Assembly (NCBI GenBank): GCA_002451015.1
Contig: DKBB01000258.1
Location: forward strand, 11,359-19,475
Direction of reading: 5' to 3'
DNA: 8,117 bases
Source: Acidobacteria bacterium UBA6911
GTDB taxonomy: Bacteria; Acidobacteriota; UBA6911
This document shows positions 1-5,432 of the stretch, piece by piece. Numbering within the stretch: position 1 is the first letter of the stretch; the number at the start of each line of letters is the position of its first letter. A model generated the notes under the pieces. It was not told the origin of the DNA, ran no database searches, and saw only the letters and a program-made list of their open reading frames with translations. The translations under genes were made by a program, and so were the position numbers.

Positions 1-1326
1 AACCGTATGTTCAGGACGGAGTTCGGCGGCAAGGAAGGCGACCTCTGTTTTGACGTAATCAAAGGGAGCAAGGAAAAGTGTGCGGTCTGTTCGGTGGACA
101 AGACCTTCCAGGACGGCCAGTGCCACGCCAGCGAAGAAATCGTCAGGCTTGAAAACGGCAAAGAAATCTGTGTCATCGCATACACGGCGCCGATCCGGGA
201 TAACGCCGGGAATATCACGGCCGTCGAAGTGATGTTCACGGATATTACCAAGATCAAGCGTCTCCAGCAGAAATACCGGACTCTTTTTGACGTGACGCCC
301 TGCTACATCACGGTGCTGAACAAAGACTTCAGGATAAGCAATGTCAATCGGTGGTTCGAACAGGATTTCGGCGAAGGTGTTGGGAAATTCTGTTACGAGG
401 TCTATAAACACCGCAGGGAGCCCTGCATCGACTGCCCGGTGGCCAGGACCTTCCAGGACGGCCAGATCCACCAGAGTGAAGAGGTGGTCACGAGTCGGGA
501 CGGGAATCAGAAAGATGTTCGCTGCTATACGGCCCCCATACGCGATCCCAATGGTGAAATCGTATCCGTTATGGAAATGTCGGCGGACGTTACGGATCTT
601 CGGAATCTGCAATCGAGGCTGACTTCCCTGGGCATGCTGGTCGGTTCCGTCTCCCACGGCATCAAGGGACTGTTGAGCGGCATCGACGGCGGCGTCTACC
701 TGATGGAAACGGGTTTTCAGAAAGACAGGAAGGACAGGGTTGATCAGGGATGGAGCATGTTGAAGAGGAATATAGAACGGATCCGAAGTATGGTGATGAA
801 CGTTCTCTACTATGCAAAGGACCGCGAAATATTCTGGAAAGCCGTCGATGTCCCCAAAATATTGGCCTCGGTGGAAGAAGTCCTGTCCGGCCGGGCTCGA
901 AGACATGGCGTGGAACTTGTGCTGGAGGCGGAAACCGGTACTTTCGACGGCGACCAGGATGCCATCCACTCCCTCCTTATCAATCTGCTGGAGAATTCCA
1001 TCGATGCGTGCCGTGTTGACAAGGGCAAGCCGACCCACAGGGTGGCTCTTTCATCGCGTTTTCAGGACGAAAACGTGGTTTTCGAAATAGCCGATGACGG
1101 TATCGGGATGGACCAGGAAACCAAGGAAAAGGCTTTCAGTCTATTCTTTTCCTCGAAAGGAGCCGAGGGAACCGGGCTGGGACTTTTCATCGCCCATAAG
1201 ATCACAAAAAGCCATGGCGGAACCATCGACATTCAGTCCGATCCCGGAAAAGGCACACGTTTCATCGTGAAGCTGCCCAGGCATCGGCAGACGCCCGAGG
1301 GCATAATCGAACGTCTGGACAATTAA
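1..1326 (+). CDS. Tandem-PAS sensor histidine kinase (5' end outside window)
   Basis: The frame is open from base 1, so the gene starts upstream; residues are counted from the ATG at base 7. Two PAS-like domains are visible, about 1-83 (incomplete) and 90-198. Each carries C-x10-C-x2-C (C14/C25/C28 and C129/C140/C143) followed by a shared TFQDGQ-x-H-x-SEE block and a TAPIRD strand. A dimerisation/phosphoacceptor helix follows with H217 in SVSHGIKG, in place of the usual SHELRTPL. The HATPase domain (about 280-425) is complete: N-box INLLENSIDA (N330), G1 box ADDGIGMD (362-369), F-box FSLFFSSKG and G2 box GTGLGLFIA (388-396). No membrane segment is visible, though one could lie in the missing N-terminus. 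It should autophosphorylate and pass phosphate to the regulator 67 bases downstream. The paired Cys motifs suggest a metal, Fe-S or redox-sensing role, which is inference. The kinase call is secure; the signal is unknown. Confidence 0.95.
   Translation, partial: NRMFRTEFGGKEGDLCFDVIKGSKEKCAVCSVDKTFQDGQCHASEEIVRLENGKEICVIAYTAPIRDNAGNITAVEVMFTDITKIKRLQQKYRTLFDVTPCYITVLNKDFRISNVNRWFEQDFGEGVGKFCYEVYKHRREPCIDCPVARTFQDGQIHQSEEVVTSRDGNQKDVRCYTAPIRDPNGEIVSVMEMSADVTDLRNLQSRLTSLGMLVGSVSHGIKGLLSGIDGGVYLMETGFQKDRKDRVDQGWSMLKRNIERIRSMVMNVLYYAKDREIFWKAVDVPKILASVEEVLSGRARRHGVELVLEAETGTFDGDQDAIHSLLINLLENSIDACRVDKGKPTHRVALSSRFQDENVVFEIADDGIGMDQETKEKAFSLFFSSKGAEGTGLGLFIAHKITKSHGGTIDIQSDPGKGTRFIVKLPRHRQTPEGIIERLDN
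103..465 (+). repeat. 18-base direct repeat inside the two PAS domains
   Basis: An identical 18-base stretch (accttccaggacggccag) occurs at 103-120 and 448-465, exactly 345 bases (115 codons) apart and in the same frame. It encodes the TFQDGQ part of each Cys-PAS domain. It fits a tandem duplication of one PAS unit whose core has stayed alike. The remaining sequence between the copies has diverged. Confidence 0.8.
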
Positions 1327-1393
1327 CTTCAGGGATGTTTATGATATTGCCTCACAGAGAGTGATCCGGAACCATTTCAGGCGCAAGGTATCT

Positions 1394-1771
1394 ATGACCG
1401 TCGAAAAAAAGAAAGTTCTTATTATTGACGACGAACCCGATACCATCACTTTTCTTACCAACTGGCTCGAGGACAACGGGTATGATTCCTGTTCCGCTAC
1501 GGACGGCAATCAGGGAATGCAGGTCCTCAGAAGCGAGAAGCCGGACCTCATCCTTATGGATCTCAGAATGCCGAACCAGACAGGATTTCAATTGTACCGG
1601 GAACTGCGCCTTAAGAGTGACTACAAGCATATCCCCGTCATATTCGTTACCGGGATGACGGAATCTCAGATCTTCGGAGATGAGTGCACTCCCTTGCCGA
1701 AGCCGGAGGCGTTTATTGAAAAACCCATCGACCTGAATGCCCTTCACGAAGCGATTGAAAGGATTCTTTAG
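1394..1771 (+). CDS. Single-domain response regulator (CheY-like receiver)
   Basis: This 125-residue protein is a receiver domain and nothing more. It has the acidic pair D12-D13, phosphoacceptor D56 in LILMDLRMP, T86 in FVTG, and K110 in the IEKP motif. The ATG at 1394 is preferred because AAGG sits five bases upstream and the protein then begins directly at the first beta strand. A GTG at 1361 would add 11 residues with no domain meaning. It follows the histidine kinase by 67 bases on the same strand, so the two probably share a transcript and form a phosphorelay pair. There is no DNA-binding or enzymatic output domain, so it must act by protein contact or pass phosphate on, as CheY and Spo0F do. 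The partner is not in the window. The segment between T86 and K110 (GDECTPLPKPEAF) is somewhat longer than usual. Confidence 0.95.
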   Translation: MTVEKKKVLIIDDEPDTITFLTNWLEDNGYDSCSATDGNQGMQVLRSEKPDLILMDLRMPNQTGFQLYRELRLKSDYKHIPVIFVTGMTESQIFGDECTPLPKPEAFIEKPIDLNALHEAIERIL

Positions 1772-1829
1772 CCTGCATCTATCAGGCGGACTCGCACCGC
1801 TCTCCTCTCACCGAGGCCCTATAAACTTT

Positions 1830-1881
1830 CCAACGTTGGACGACCAACGTTAAACGTCAGACGTCGAACGTGCGAACGTTT
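1830..1881. repeat. ACGTNNN heptamer tandem repeat with hairpin
   Basis: The tetramer ACGT recurs at 1833, 1847, 1854, 1861, 1868 and 1876, with a degenerate unit (acga) at 1840. That makes seven units at a period of seven bases, with one eight-base step at the end. The left part also forms a perfect hairpin: AACGTTGG (1832-1839), loop ACGA, CCAACGTT (1844-1851). It lies between the convergent response regulator and five-Cys gene. There is no T-run on either side, so it is not a classical intrinsic terminator. It could be a degenerate short tandem repeat, a protein-binding array or a transcript-end structure. Confidence 0.7.
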
Positions 1882-1930
1882 ACACCCCGTTTCTTTTCAT
1901 GGGCACGGACCGGCTCCAATACCCCACGGC

Positions 1931-2245
1931 TTACTCTTTGGATATCTTAATCTCGACGTCCTTGGGCAATGCCAGTTTGGAGGCCACTTCAACCGCCTTG
2001 ATAATCCCGACAGGAACGGGGCAGGCGGCATGATAGCAGTGCTTCAGGCCCATCTCGAGCGTCTTGGGCATCGCCCGCTTGGCTGAAATTTCCTGCATGG
2101 GATTGACCTCGGGAAGTTCCTCGGCGAGTTGCTGGATCGCCTTGCAGCTGCTGGTGATGTTCAGTTTGCAGACTTTTCCGTCCATATTGGCTTCAACCGT
2201 GGTTGTATGGCCGCATACGCCGGAACTGATTTCTGATTTCGCCAT
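1931..2245 (-). CDS. Small five-Cys protein, possibly DUF6951-like
   Basis: This 104-residue soluble protein has no signal peptide or membrane segment. The ATG at 2245 is chosen because a strong AAAAGGAG ribosome site lies just upstream; the open frame runs further but without such a site. Cysteines are at 11 (in GVCGHTTT), 26, 34 (TSSCK), 70 (KHCYH) and 75 (HAACPVP). The N-terminal part looks like beta strands, and the C-terminus ends in a helix followed by ALPKDVEIKI. The Cys/His layout, including CGH and HAACPVP, resembles small proteins common in anaerobes that I recall, without being able to check, as DUF6951. The Cys residues may bind a metal or Fe-S cluster; this is inference. It lies 69 bases after the Ldh2-family gene on the same strand and may be co-transcribed. 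Function is unknown. Confidence 0.85.
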   Translation of the reverse strand: MAKSEISSGVCGHTTTVEANMDGKVCKLNITSSCKAIQQLAEELPEVNPMQEISAKRAMPKTLEMGLKHCYHAACPVPVGIIKAVEVASKLALPKDVEIKISKE

Positions 2246-2314
2246 TCTTTCTCCTTTTTGCAACCGGGGGGCATCTATATAAAGCGTGCCATGAATCACT
2301 GGAATTGCAAGGGA

Positions 2315-3433
2315 TCAGGCATCTTCGAACGGGAATGAATACGGCAGCTTGAGTTCGTCCCTCATTTCGCAAAGCTGTCGCTGGAGCACCGAATCCAGGG
2401 GCACGCCCTTGTCTTTGTACTTCTGCCAAGCCAGGTATTCCTTTTCGCCGCACGTGTAGATGCGATCCTGGCCGGGGACCTTGGCTGAAGCCCGCAGCCC
2501 GCGCAGGATATCCCCCGTGGTTTTCTTGAAGGAGGCCGGATCCGTGAAGCACTCTATGTCGATAGCCATGAAAAAGTGGCCCAGGGCATACGGGATAGGA
2601 TTTCCCTGTTCGTCCCGACCGTTGAGACGTTTCAGAAACGCTCCCTGTTGGAGGGCCGCGGACAGGATCTCGACGACCGTTGTAAAACCGTACCCTTTAT
2701 ACCCGCCTGTTTCTTCGCCCAGGCCGCCGATGGGCGTGAAAGCGCATTTACCCTGAAGCAGTTTCTCCAGGATTGAATTCGGATCGGTTTCCGTTTCGCC
2801 GTCGCTGTTGACGACCAGGCCTGCGGGACAGTTCACTCCTTGCCGGGCAAACGCTTCGATCTTTCCCCGTTGGATTATGGATGTTGCATAGTCATTGGTG
2901 AACGGGAATTCTTCATCGGTCGGAAAGGCAAATACGAGAGGATTGGTTCCCATCATATTTTCTATGCCGTGTGTCGGGGCGATGGAGGGGCGGGCATTCG
3001 TGCCCGTGATCCCGATCATGTCGGCTTCAACGGCCATCAGAGGGTAATGGGCCGCATACCCGTAGTGGGTGGAATTCCGGACCGTAACCATGCCCAGACC
3101 GTGGATACGGGCTTTTTCGATGGCCATTTCCATACTTCGCTTGGCTATGACCATTCCCATGCCGTGGTGGCCGTCGACTACAGCGGTCGCCTTGCAGTCG
3201 CGGACTACCTCGAATTCCGCATCCGGGAACTGGATCCCGTTTTTGAGGATGCGGTCGTAATAGATGGGTTTCAATCGACCTATGCCGTGAGAGTAGATGC
3301 CGCGCTTGTCGGCAGTGATGAGCACATCTGCGCAAACCCTGGCATCGTCATCCGGAACGCCCACTCCCTTGAAAAGATCCACCATGAAGTTTTCCAAAAG
3401 GTCGAAGGGTATCCATACAGTCGGTTCAGCCAA
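2315..3433 (-). CDS. Ldh2-family malate/L-lactate-type dehydrogenase
   Basis: This 372-residue protein is a member of the Ldh_2 (PF02615) family of NAD(P)-dependent 2-hydroxyacid oxidoreductases, which have a fold unlike classical LDH/MDH. Family residues are present: R44-G-I-Y-S-H49-G-x-x-R53, the catalytic-site H123 in VRNSTHYGYAAHY, the GTNPLVFAFP strand (162-171), D181 in NDYATS, and a GGYKGYG loop late in the chain. It is slightly longer than typical members (about 330-360) and has a C-terminal tail rich in charged residues. The start is TTG at 3433, supported by AGGAG six bases upstream; the next in-frame Met (residue 17) would cut into the first helix. The substrate could be malate, lactate, sulfolactate or another 2-hydroxyacid, and sequence alone does not decide. 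Just downstream is the five-Cys gene, likely in the same transcript. Confidence 0.93.
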   Translation of the reverse strand: MAEPTVWIPFDLLENFMVDLFKGVGVPDDDARVCADVLITADKRGIYSHGIGRLKPIYYDRILKNGIQFPDAEFEVVRDCKATAVVDGHHGMGMVIAKRSMEMAIEKARIHGLGMVTVRNSTHYGYAAHYPLMAVEADMIGITGTNARPSIAPTHGIENMMGTNPLVFAFPTDEEFPFTNDYATSIIQRGKIEAFARQGVNCPAGLVVNSDGETETDPNSILEKLLQGKCAFTPIGGLGEETGGYKGYGFTTVVEILSAALQQGAFLKRLNGRDEQGNPIPYALGHFFMAIDIECFTDPASFKKTTGDILRGLRASAKVPGQDRIYTCGEKEYLAWQKYKDKGVPLDSVLQRQLCEMRDELKLPYSFPFEDA

Positions 3434-3485
3434 AATTCACTCCTGTTCTTGTAAAAGAAGACCGTGAAAAATGAGGAGTAAGGAT

Positions 3486-3515
3486 ACCATAATCGATCAT
3501 TTCGAAATATTTCAA
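3486..3515 (-). promoter_or_regulatory. Candidate sigma-70-type promoter for the minus-strand Ldh2 gene
   Basis: On the minus strand TTGAAA (3515-3510) and TATGGT (3491-3486) are separated by 18 bases, in an AT-rich patch about 50 bases upstream of the TTG start at 3433. The -35 matches the consensus at five of six positions and the -10 at four of six. It would let the dehydrogenase and five-Cys genes be expressed apart from the HAD gene. Confidence 0.35.
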
Positions 3516-3619
3516 AAATTTTGGAATTGGCGCGGCCAGGACACGGGTTTCCTGCCCAGGGGAAGCTCCCCGACAGCAGAATACGGACGTTGTTACTACC
3601 GGCGTTTGGGCGGCCGGGC

Positions 3620-3637
3620 CGGCAGGTTTTCCCGCCG
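3620..3637 (-). terminator. Stem-loop just after the HAD gene, possible terminator
   Basis: Read on the minus strand, CGGCGGG (3637-3631), loop AAAA and CCTGCCG (3626-3620) form a seven-pair stem with one G-U wobble, starting two bases after the TGA stop at 3640. A GC-rich stretch follows instead of a T-run, so intrinsic termination is doubtful. It may instead protect the 3' end or act together with Rho. Confidence 0.3.
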
Positions 3638-3639
3638 TC

Positions 3640-4110
3640 TCAGCGACGCAGAGTGGCCATGAGCCTTTTGGGATAAAGCAGCAGTTCCAGGGCGGATTGA
3701 ATGTCCGAGGCGACAATTTTCGCTCCAAGTATGGATTCCACGGCAGCCCCCTCGGGACCCACGACGGCAATGCCCAATGCGGCGCGCTGCAGCATTGCGG
3801 AGTCGTTGGCGCCGTTTCCGACGGCGACGACTCTTTCGGCATCCAGCTTTTCGATATAATCCAGCTTGGCTTTCACCTGGTTCCCGGCAGGAATTTTAAC
3901 CGCTTTCAAGGAAAGAGCACGATTGATGGCCTCCTGCCGGCCGTGAGTGTCTGCCGTGACAAGGTGTATGGCGAGCTTCGAACCCAGCTCTTTGAGCAGG
4001 GGCACGGTGCCTTCAATCAGGCGCCCGTCCTTTGCAAGTGTTCCGTTGACATCCAGGACAAGATGATGGAATTCAAAAGTTCTGAATCCGGGAATTTCGA
4101 CCGTGATCAT
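3640..4110 (-). CDS. HAD-fold soluble P-type-ATPase-like protein
   Basis: This 156-residue protein consists only of a haloacid-dehalogenase core. Motif I is D20-V-N-G-T-L-A, motif II T52 in HLVTADT, motif III K80 or K82, and motif IV G98-N-G-A-N-D103-S-A. There is no cap domain and no membrane helix. The motif IV GNGANDSAML and DxNGTLA pattern resemble the catalytic domain of P-type ATPases, as in the COG4087 soluble P-type ATPase group. The second acid of a DxD phosphatase is Asn22 here. It probably forms a phospho-aspartate on D20, but its substrate is unknown. The ATG at 4110 is supported by AGGGGG six bases or so upstream. It is divergent from the second Ldh2 gene and 206 bases before the minus-strand Ldh2 gene. 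A phosphatase for a small metabolite is an equally possible role. Confidence 0.88.
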   Translation of the reverse strand: MITVEIPGFRTFEFHHLVLDVNGTLAKDGRLIEGTVPLLKELGSKLAIHLVTADTHGRQEAINRALSLKAVKIPAGNQVKAKLDYIEKLDAERVVAVGNGANDSAMLQRAALGIAVVGPEGAAVESILGAKIVASDIQSALELLLYPKRLMATLRR

Positions 4111-4161
4111 GGGTGCCCCCTATGGCAAGATAATGTAATGAATCGGTACCGTGCTGCGGAT

Positions 4162-4210
4162 CAGGAGCAATCCCGGAGGCGAGCTTGCTTGCCGACGGGA
4201 TTGTCTCCTG
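4162..4210 (+). other. 49-base structured hairpin in the leader of the second Ldh2 gene
   Basis: Three stacked stems are visible. The outer is CAGGAG (4162-4167) with CTCCTG (4205-4210), the middle is CAATCCCG (4168-4175) with CGGGATTG (4196-4203), and the inner is GGCGAG (4178-4183) with CTTGCC (4188-4193). T4204 is bulged, GA/GA faces itself between middle and inner stems, and the loop is CTTG. The tandem G-A pairs, the G-U pair (4181/4190) and the stable CUUG tetraloop all favour folding as plus-strand RNA. It ends 114 bases before the Ldh2 start. It could be an mRNA leader element, a small RNA or a REP-like palindrome. No T-run follows. Confidence 0.75.
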
Positions 4211-4226
4211 TATTCGCTTGATGGAC

Positions 4227-4253
4227 CTGCGCGAGGCGTTCGCGCTATCGCAG
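4227..4253. repeat. Second inverted repeat in the divergent gap
   Basis: GCGCGA (4229-4234) and TCGCGC (4240-4245) form a perfect six-pair stem with a five-base loop. A competing pairing, CTGCG (4227-4231) with CGCAG (4249-4253), overlaps it, so only one can form at a time. It begins 16 bases after the 49-base hairpin. An AT-rich patch (4254-4262) follows. It could be an operator for a dimeric regulator or part of a folded leader. Confidence 0.45.
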
Positions 4254-4324
4254 TATTATACAGCATTATGCCGCAGCTGGAATTTACCGCATATTGCACG
4301 GATTATTGCAGGAAGGAATCGGTA

Positions 4325-5311
4325 ATGAAGATTTCCGTCGACGAGCTTGGAAAATTGACCGCTGACGCTCTAAAAAATCAGGGATACAACGAGAATGAAA
4401 TATCGGTTATCAGCGAAATCCTTTTATACGCGCAGCTGAGGGGAAACAATCAGGGGGTGGTCAAGCTGATCGGCAAAGGAATGCCGAAAAACACTGGCGT
4501 TCAAGAAATCGAAATAGAAAAGGAAACTCCCCTCTCGGTACGGATCAACGGGAATCAGAACCAGGCGATGTTGGTTGTAAGCCGGGCACTGGAATTGGTT
4601 CTGGATAAGGTGACAAAAAACGGTTTTGCTCTGGCCGGGACCAACAACACCAGTACCTCGTCCGGCGCCATAGGATACTTCGCCAGGAAGATCGCTGACG
4701 CGGGTTTTGTAGGATTCGTTTTCTCGAGGGCCCCGGAAAGAGTCGCCGCATACGGTTCGTACAACCCCGTATTCGGAACCAATCCCATCGCAATTGCCCT
4801 TCCGGCAAAACCTGATCCCGTGCTCCTGGACATGTCCACAGCCTCCATGTCCTTTTACGGCGTCCTGGAAGCCAAAACCGCCGGTAAACAGCTTCCGGAG
4901 GGAGTCGGCTATGACGCCGACGGATTTCCGTCGACCGACCCTGCAGCGGTTGCTGCGGGGGCTCTGAAATCATTTGATGGCGAGTTTAAAGGGTCCGCCC
5001 TGGCCATGATGGTGGAAGCCCTGGCTGGACCGTTGACGGGAGCCTCTTTTAGCGGCCAACAGGACAGCAGAACAAACTGGGGGCATCTTTTGTTTGCCAT
5101 CGACCCGGAACTGCTCGGGGACAGGGCCGAATTCCAGGCAAAACTCGAACGCTTGAGAGCACACATTAAAGGGGCGGCCAGACTTGCCGGAGTGGAAGAA
5201 ATACCGGTTCCCGGGGAAAGGGGCGACTCCATATTAAAGAAAATAATGGAGTCGGGAGAGATTGAGATCGAAGACAAACTTCTGGAGGCACTGAGAAAAG
5301 CAGCGGGCTAA
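4325..5311 (+). CDS. Divergent Ldh2-family oxidoreductase lacking family histidines
   Basis: This 328-residue protein aligns with the Ldh_2 family over its length. It has an N-terminal helix pair, a FGTNPIAIALP strand, LDMSTASMSFYGV with the conserved Asp, KQLPEGVGYDADG, GEFKGSALAMMVEALAGPLTGASF, and GHLLFAIDPE near the C-terminus. Two histidine motifs of the family are altered. RGxxSHGxxR reads R39-G-N-N-Q43-G-V-V-K, and the catalytic NSxHFG reads T-S-T-S112-S-G. The glycine pair of GGxKG is GE. The ATG at 4325 is preferred because AGGAAGGA lies seven bases upstream; the frame stays open to 4151, but that stretch is hairpin-rich and looks untranslated. It may act on a different substrate or use another proton donor, or be non-catalytic. 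The cofactor-side residues look kept, so NAD(P) binding is likely. Confidence is high for the family and low for activity. Confidence 0.9.
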   Translation: MKISVDELGKLTADALKNQGYNENEISVISEILLYAQLRGNNQGVVKLIGKGMPKNTGVQEIEIEKETPLSVRINGNQNQAMLVVSRALELVLDKVTKNGFALAGTNNTSTSSGAIGYFARKIADAGFVGFVFSRAPERVAAYGSYNPVFGTNPIAIALPAKPDPVLLDMSTASMSFYGVLEAKTAGKQLPEGVGYDADGFPSTDPAAVAAGALKSFDGEFKGSALAMMVEALAGPLTGASFSGQQDSRTNWGHLLFAIDPELLGDRAEFQAKLERLRAHIKGAARLAGVEEIPVPGERGDSILKKIMESGEIEIEDKLLEALRKAAG

Positions 5312-5315
5312 CTGC

Positions 5316-5381
5316 GTTCTGTATTCCCCTTCTGGCAGGAACGATAACGTCGGTTTTGGAAAAGGGGAATACGAACCTGCC
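5316..5381. repeat. Long inverted repeat in convergent gap, possible transcript-end structure
   Basis: GTATTCCCCTT (5321-5331) and AAGGGGAATAC (5362-5372) are a perfect 11-pair inverted repeat, extended by GTTC (5316-5319) with GAAC (5373-5376) across a bulged T5320. The intervening 30 bases contain a small ACG-ATAA-CGT stem. A rival arm pair, GGCAGG (5334-5339) with CCTGCC (5376-5381), overlaps the outer part. It sits four bases after the Ldh2 stop, between converging genes, which fits a bidirectional transcript end, but there is no T-run on either side. Confidence 0.55.
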
Positions 5382-5432
5382 GCCCTATCCGGATCAGGGG
5401 ATTCCCGTTAGGATCCTGTACTTCAGGTTTTC

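Noticed and set aside
1361..1393. GTG start for the response regulator
   Set aside because: It adds residues before the receiver fold and has no good ribosome site; the ATG at 1394 does.
1771..1787. GCCTG/CAGGC stem at the response regulator stop as a terminator
   Set aside because: Only five pairs, a seven-base loop and no T-run, so it is too weak to annotate.
2840..3454. 204-codon plus-strand open frame
   Set aside because: It lies antisense to the well supported Ldh2 gene, has no recognisable domain, and such antisense frames are common in GC-rich genes.
3559..3571. GGGG/CCCC mini-hairpin in the gap before the minus-strand Ldh2 gene
   Set aside because: Four pairs only and no T-run; likely chance in a GC-rich stretch.
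3426..3842. 138-codon minus-strand open frame across the gap between the HAD and Ldh2 genes
   Set aside because: It overlaps the end of the HAD gene in another frame, is Pro/Ser/Arg-rich in the way shadow frames are, and lacks any motif.
3697..4221. 174-codon plus-strand open frame
   Set aside because: It is antisense to the HAD gene and runs into the hairpin region; no protein features.
4151..4324. N-terminal extension of the second Ldh2 protein
   Set aside because: The open frame continues upstream, but the added residues match nothing in the family, cross two inverted repeats, and a strong ribosome site serves the ATG at 4325.
4111..4324. tRNA or known riboswitch in the divergent gap
   Set aside because: No cloverleaf, anticodon arm or T-arm pattern, and no riboswitch core I can recognise; only the hairpins reported.
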